A stretch of 64,000 nt of DNA. Origin: a virus. A program made the position numbers and the translations under genes. Of this stretch, positions 59,754 through 64,000 are shown one piece after another. Numbering within the stretch: position 1 is the first letter of the stretch; each line of letters starts with the position of its first letter. The notes under the pieces were generated by a model. It was not told the origin of the DNA. It saw only the letters and a list, made by a program, of their open reading frames with translations, and made no database searches. The stretch lies in the IMG/VR virus record IMGVR_UViG_3300009159_008491, positions 29,820 through 93,819 of that record; one strand, 5' to 3'.

Positions 59754-62700
59754 TAAAATTGCACATGTAGCGGATCTTCATATAAGATTCGGGTCAAGAC
59801 ATCAAGAATATAAAACTGTTTTTAATAGACTTGTAAAAGATTTAAAAAATGAATCTCCAAGAAGAATAGTTATTGCTGGAGATATTTTCCATTTGAAAAT
59901 AAATTTATCACCAACATCTATTGATATTGCTGGTAATTTACTTAAGACTTTATCTAAAATAGCACCTGTTGATATAATTATTGGTAATCACGATTTTAAT
60001 CAGCAAGATTTAACTCAAGGGGATGCTATATCACCTTTAATTGATTTATTAGAAAATGGTTATATTGTAACAAAAGATTCTCCTAAGCTAAAAAAACCTA
60101 AGAGTGGTAATGGTGTTTATTTTTTCAGAGATTCCGGTTTTTATAATATTGAAGAAGATTTAGTTTATGGTGTTTATTCTTTATTGGATGAAGAGATAAT
60201 TACTTTGACTGAAAAGGAAAAAGATAAAAAATACATAGCTCTTTATCATGGTCCTGTTTATGGTTGTGTTAATGACAATGGTTATCAATTAAAAGGTGAT
60301 GAGTTACTTAAGATAACTGCTTTTAATAATTTTGATATTGTTATGCTTGGTGATATTCATGAACATCAGTCGTTTGAAAGAAAAAATGGTGATACTGCTG
60401 CTTATGCATCTTCTTTAATCCAACAAAATTTTGGTGAATCAATTGAAAAGGGTTATTTAATGTGGGATTTAGAAACATTAGAGTTTGAAAGAAGATATGT
60501 TCCAAATGATTATGGTTATTGTAAGTTAAATATCACAAAGGGCGAATTAGTTGATGAACGTTTACAAGATTTAAAATTTTCTGTTGATAAAAAGAAAACA
60601 CGCATTTATATTGAGATCGAAGATGATGCTGAAAATGAAAATGTAGAAAAGAAATCTCAGATTAGAAAATGGATTAAAGACATTCATGGGTGCGAAAATG
60701 TTACCGTAGAATTTAAACCTATTCATAAAGAAAAAACTCTAGAGTCAGAAAGCGAAAGTTTATCTTATGAAGATTCTGAAAATTTTGAGAAGTTACTTTT
60801 GGATTATTTAACACAGAATTCTTATGAAAACATTGATGATGTAATCGGTTTAAGTAAAGAGATAGACTCAAAAATAAATTTGGAAGTCCAAGAGAAAAAA
60901 GGTGCCGAATGGGATCTTAATAAAATGGAAACATTTAATATTTTTTCTCATCCTGCACAAATTAATCAATTCGATTTCGATAAACTAAATGGAATTACTG
61001 GAATATTTGGTAAAAACTATTCTGGTAAATCTAATATTATTAAGGCTTTAGTATGGGGTTTATACGAAAAGATTCTTGGCGGTGGTGATAATCATAAAGT
61101 TGTAAATTTATATACTGGTAACAATAAAGCTTGGGTTAGGATTTATCTTACTATAGCCGGAACTCAATATAGAATTGAAAGGGGCATAACTGTTACTATG
61201 AAGAAAGATGGTACAACTAAAGCAGCTTATTCAATCAAGTATGAGTATTTGACTTATGATGAAGACGGTGATGTAGTTTGGGTTAATGAAGAATCAGATA
61301 GAGCTGCTAAAGAGAAAAAAGAATTTAAAAAATTAATTGTTGATAGTATTGGAACATTTGATGATTTTACAAAGATTTCTTTGCAAACACAAGGGGGAAA
61401 AGATGATTATTTAAGTTTACAGCAACAACCTAAAAATGATTTGATCAGGAAGTTTTTTGGATTAGAAACATTTGATGTGAAATACGAGTTTGCTAATAAA
61501 ATTTTTAATCAAGTAAAATCAGTTCAAAAACATTTAGGTGATCCTGCAGAGATAGAAAAGCAAATAGAAGATTTTAATAAAAACATAGGTGAAGAAAAAA
61601 ACAAATTAGATTTCTTGACTGAGGATAAACAAAAAAATCAAGAACAAATTGATATTCATAACAATGAAATTCTTGAATTAACTCAAAAAATAACTCAGCT
61701 TGAAACTACTACTGAAACTAGTGTTGATGGTGCAAATGAAAAGATAAATAAAAACAATACTGCTCTTGAAAAGCTGAATGATAAAATTGATTTTTTAACT
61801 GATTGGAATTCTAAAAACTTTATCAAAGAAATTCCTCAAGAATTAATCGGTTTAGATTCTGCAACACTTGATTCTAAAATAGAAAAACTAAGAGATAATT
61901 TTCAAAAAAATAAAAATAGTTATCTTTTAATAGATCAGTGGTTAAAAGATAATCCTAAAAAAGATGTAGAAGATTCCGCTTCTTATGAAAATTCATTAGA
62001 CCAAAATAGACAAGAAAAAATAGTTTTAGAAAATGAATTAAAAATTTCAAGAGGAGAAAAGTGTCCAACTTGTAAACAAATAACAAAGGAAGCGAATCCT
62101 AATATTGAAACTGATTGTCTAGCTAAAATTGCGAATATTAATGATGAACTTAAAAAACTTCAGGATAAATTAACAGAAATAAAAAACATTGCTAATCATA
62201 ATATTAAATTTGATGGAGAGAAAAACAAGTTAGATTCACTTAAAAATTCTTTACAATCAGATAAAATTGAAATAGATAGATTAAAGTTAAACATTGATAA
62301 GTTAGCTCAAGTAGAAAGTGATATTAAACACAATGAAGAGGTTAAAAAAAATAATCTTGAATTAGATAGTTTAAAAAATCAAAAACAAAAAGTAGAGGAA
62401 TCTAGTAAGGATTTAAAAGATCAGATTGAAAAGATTAAAAATAATAAATCAAAAAAGGAATCCAACGATAAAATACAAAACGAAATTCAGGCTCTTAAGC
62501 AAAGTGTTGTTGAATATAAATCTGTTTTGTTACAAATTGATAATAATATAAAAGAAGCATCCGGAAACATCAAAGTACAAGAAAGTAATGTTCAAAATCT
62601 TACAGATAAATTAAATCAGATTAAAGAATCGGTAAGAATTTATGCTAAGTATTCAGTATATCTTCAAGCTGTTTCTAGAGATGGGATACCAGCACAGATA

Positions 62701-63177
62701 CTTAAGAAAAAATTACCAATAGTAAACTATAGAATAAATACTATTTTATCAAACATAGTTAATTTCAAAATTGATATGTTTGTAAAAAACAATGGAGATG
62801 TTCAAGAGATATTTTATTTTAACCCTGATAAATCTGATGCTCTTCCATTATCAATGGGTTCAGGTTCTCAGAAGTTTGTTGGAAGTATAGCTATTACAGA
62901 CGCTTTACATTCTGTAAGTTGTTTAATGAAACCAAATCTTAGAATCATTGATGAAGGATTTGGAACACTTGATGAAGATAAAACTGCTGATATTGGAAAA
63001 GTATTTTCATATTTGAGTAATCGTTATAAAAACATATTAATCATTACTCATAGAACTGAAATAAAAGATTTCGTCAACAATATTATTCAAGTAACAAAAT
63101 CAACTTCTGGATTATTGAAAGAGCAAATTGAATCAAATCCAGATGCAGGTGTTTCACAATTTTCTATAACTTGTTAA
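59746..63177 (+). CDS. Fused gp47-gp46 (SbcD-SbcC / Mre11-Rad50-like) recombination nuclease in one polypeptide
   Basis: An 1143-residue protein. Residues 1-330 carry the Mre11/gp47 motifs: HVADLH (Asp10, His12), IAGDIFH (Asp46), IGNHDF (Asn81-Asp83), YHGPV (His168) and LGDIHEH (Asp203, His205, His207). Residues about 400-1143 form a gp46/SbcC-like ABC ATPase: Walker A GKNYSGKS (422-429), long coiled coils, zinc hook CPTC (Cys773, Cys776), the signature MGSGSQKFVGS and Walker B IIDEGFGTLDEDK (Asp1069, Glu1070). The gp47-to-gp46 linker is acidic and in frame. It resects DNA ends for recombination-dependent replication. Confidence 0.95.
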   Translation: MNNKIAHVADLHIRFGSRHQEYKTVFNRLVKDLKNESPRRIVIAGDIFHLKINLSPTSIDIAGNLLKTLSKIAPVDIIIGNHDFNQQDLTQGDAISPLIDLLENGYIVTKDSPKLKKPKSGNGVYFFRDSGFYNIEEDLVYGVYSLLDEEIITLTEKEKDKKYIALYHGPVYGCVNDNGYQLKGDELLKITAFNNFDIVMLGDIHEHQSFERKNGDTAAYASSLIQQNFGESIEKGYLMWDLETLEFERRYVPNDYGYCKLNITKGELVDERLQDLKFSVDKKKTRIYIEIEDDAENENVEKKSQIRKWIKDIHGCENVTVEFKPIHKEKTLESESESLSYEDSENFEKLLLDYLTQNSYENIDDVIGLSKEIDSKINLEVQEKKGAEWDLNKMETFNIFSHPAQINQFDFDKLNGITGIFGKNYSGKSNIIKALVWGLYEKILGGGDNHKVVNLYTGNNKAWVRIYLTIAGTQYRIERGITVTMKKDGTTKAAYSIKYEYLTYDEDGDVVWVNEESDRAAKEKKEFKKLIVDSIGTFDDFTKISLQTQGGKDDYLSLQQQPKNDLIRKFFGLETFDVKYEFANKIFNQVKSVQKHLGDPAEIEKQIEDFNKNIGEEKNKLDFLTEDKQKNQEQIDIHNNEILELTQKITQLETTTETSVDGANEKINKNNTALEKLNDKIDFLTDWNSKNFIKEIPQELIGLDSATLDSKIEKLRDNFQKNKNSYLLIDQWLKDNPKKDVEDSASYENSLDQNRQEKIVLENELKISRGEKCPTCKQITKEANPNIETDCLAKIANINDELKKLQDKLTEIKNIANHNIKFDGEKNKLDSLKNSLQSDKIEIDRLKLNIDKLAQVESDIKHNEEVKKNNLELDSLKNQKQKVEESSKDLKDQIEKIKNNKSKKESNDKIQNEIQALKQSVVEYKSVLLQIDNNIKEASGNIKVQESNVQNLTDKLNQIKESVRIYAKYSVYLQAVSRDGIPAQILKKKLPIVNYRINTILSNIVNFKIDMFVKNNGDVQEIFYFNPDKSDALPLSMGSGSQKFVGSIAITDALHSVSCLMKPNLRIIDEGFGTLDEDKTADIGKVFSYLSNRYKNILIITHRTEIKDFVNNIIQVTKSTSGLLKEQIESNPDAGVSQFSITC

Positions 63178-63178
63178 T

Positions 63179-64000
63179 ATGACAGAAGTTAAAAATAAAT
63201 ACACTGAAGAACAGCTATCTTTTATTCAGGCAGATGTAAAATCTAATATTATACTTAGAGCAACCGCTGGATCAGGGAAGACCTTTTCTGCAGTTGAAAG
63301 AGTTAGATTTTTATTATCTAAAGGAGTTGATCCATCTAAAATTTTATTTTTTTCTTATACTAAAGCTGCGGTTGAAGAGTTTAGAGCAAGGTTAAATAAT
63401 GATCAAATAAAGATTACAACTATTCATGCTTTTTGTCAAGGTATGTTATCCAAGATGAAAAAGTTTAAAAAAGTTGTTGAAATATATGAGTTTATTTCTT
63501 GGTATAAAGAAAAAAACAAACCAAAGCCAAGTGCTTCTAGTGAGGTTAAAATCAAATTTTATGAATTAGTAAATGACCTTTATGAAAATGCTCAATATAT
63601 AAGTGCGGAAATAACTGCATATAAGTTGCAAATTGCTGAAGGTATTCGTTGTAAAAAACCAAACTTTTTTGAAGAATACAATAAATTCAAAAAAGAAACA
63701 AAGACCAGAGATTTCTCTGATATGCTTATTGAAATTCGTGATTTGCTAAAAGAAAACAAATGGTTAGTTATGTTTAGAAATAAATATGATTATATTCTTA
63801 TAGATGAATTTCAGGATACATCATCCATTCAAATGGATATTTTATTGAAGCTAAATGCAAAGTATTATACTTTAATTGGAGATATAGGTCAATCTATATT
63901 TGGTTATAGTGGTGCCAATGCATTTACGGTAATGGATATGTTAAAAAAGAGAAGACAGGTTGAGGAAATGACTTTGAGTATTAATTTTAGAAGTTGTAAA
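63179..64000 (+). CDS. UvrD/Rep-like SF1 helicase, partial
   Basis: An open frame of 274 codons from an ATG at 63179 (one base after the preceding stop) to the right edge. Visible motifs: RATAGSGKTF (Walker A), FSYTKAAVEEF (Ia), TIHAFCQGML, ILIDEFQDTSS (motif II), LIGDIGQSIFGYSGA (motif III) and SINFRSC (start of motif IV). It is a 3'-5' helicase of the UvrD group. It follows the fused nuclease directly and probably works in recombination or replication. Confidence 0.9.
   Translation, partial: MTEVKNKYTEEQLSFIQADVKSNIILRATAGSGKTFSAVERVRFLLSKGVDPSKILFFSYTKAAVEEFRARLNNDQIKITTIHAFCQGMLSKMKKFKKVVEIYEFISWYKEKNKPKPSASSEVKIKFYELVNDLYENAQYISAEITAYKLQIAEGIRCKKPNFFEEYNKFKKETKTRDFSDMLIEIRDLLKENKWLVMFRNKYDYILIDEFQDTSSIQMDILLKLNAKYYTLIGDIGQSIFGYSGANAFTVMDMLKKRRQVEEMTLSINFRSCK

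Noticed and set aside
1-64000. tRNA or rRNA genes
   Set aside because: Gaps are small and AT-rich; I could not recognise a cloverleaf or an rRNA core. A tRNA scan would settle this.

Overview
The window is a stretch of a large, AT-rich, virulent-type T4-superfamily myovirus genome. The host is very probably a member of Bacteroidota (Flavobacteriia-like). The phage assignment rests on a gp20-type portal, a gp17-type terminase large subunit, gp47/gp46-type recombination nuclease, a gp61-type primase, a gp55-like late sigma factor, PhoH and long tail-fibre and baseplate genes. The host assignment rests on two sigma factors that copy the short Bacteroidota primary sigma factor from its first residues (MRQLKIT...), on A-rich leaders almost without Shine-Dalgarno sequences, and on a TTG-N20-TAnnTTTG promoter. 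Coding density is near complete. No gap reaches 300 bases and I recognised no tRNA gene.

Layout. 1-7313 (minus): a partial structural or assembly protein, a gp55-like sigma factor, two glycosyltransferases, a HAD-like protein and a metallophosphoesterase. 7370-22721 (minus): 21 tightly coupled genes for nucleotide-sugar synthesis and glycan assembly or decoration (GMD, mini-DegT, SDR, about eight glycosyltransferases, five methyltransferases, sulfotransferase, cupin, CDP-alcohol phosphotransferase, alkaline-phosphatase-superfamily enzyme). 22787-29544: small plus-strand proteins, including a very acidic one, an isolated GT4, and PhoH and a zinc-ribbon protein on the minus strand. 29575-35365 (minus): a host-takeover-like block of two RpoD-like sigma factors, an AT-hook protein, topoisomerase I and a DnaQ exonuclease. 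35443-41509 (minus): a UVR-motif protein, an Hc1/histone-H1-like protein, the portal, and the terminase interrupted by an intein. 41564-52020 (minus): fibres and baseplate. 52161-58084 (plus): tandem related virion proteins. 58115-64000 (plus): RuvC-like nuclease, primase, fused Mre11-Rad50-like protein and the start of a UvrD-like helicase.

How it may work together (inference). Host-like sigma factors and TopA would redirect host polymerase and manage supercoiling. The gp55-like factor would then switch on late genes; a recurrent CTATTTATT box upstream of virion genes is the best candidate for its promoter. The recombination and replication genes at the right end supply DNA for terminase. 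The glycan operon probably decorates virion proteins or modifies the host surface with deoxy-sugars that may be methylated, sulfated and phospho-substituted.

Most unusual points: three sigma factors, one of them altered at promoter-reading positions; a recurrent late-promoter-like box; a one-polypeptide gp47-gp46; an intein splitting the terminase P-loop; and a CDP-alcohol phosphotransferase with a sulfatase-like partner inside a phage glycan operon.
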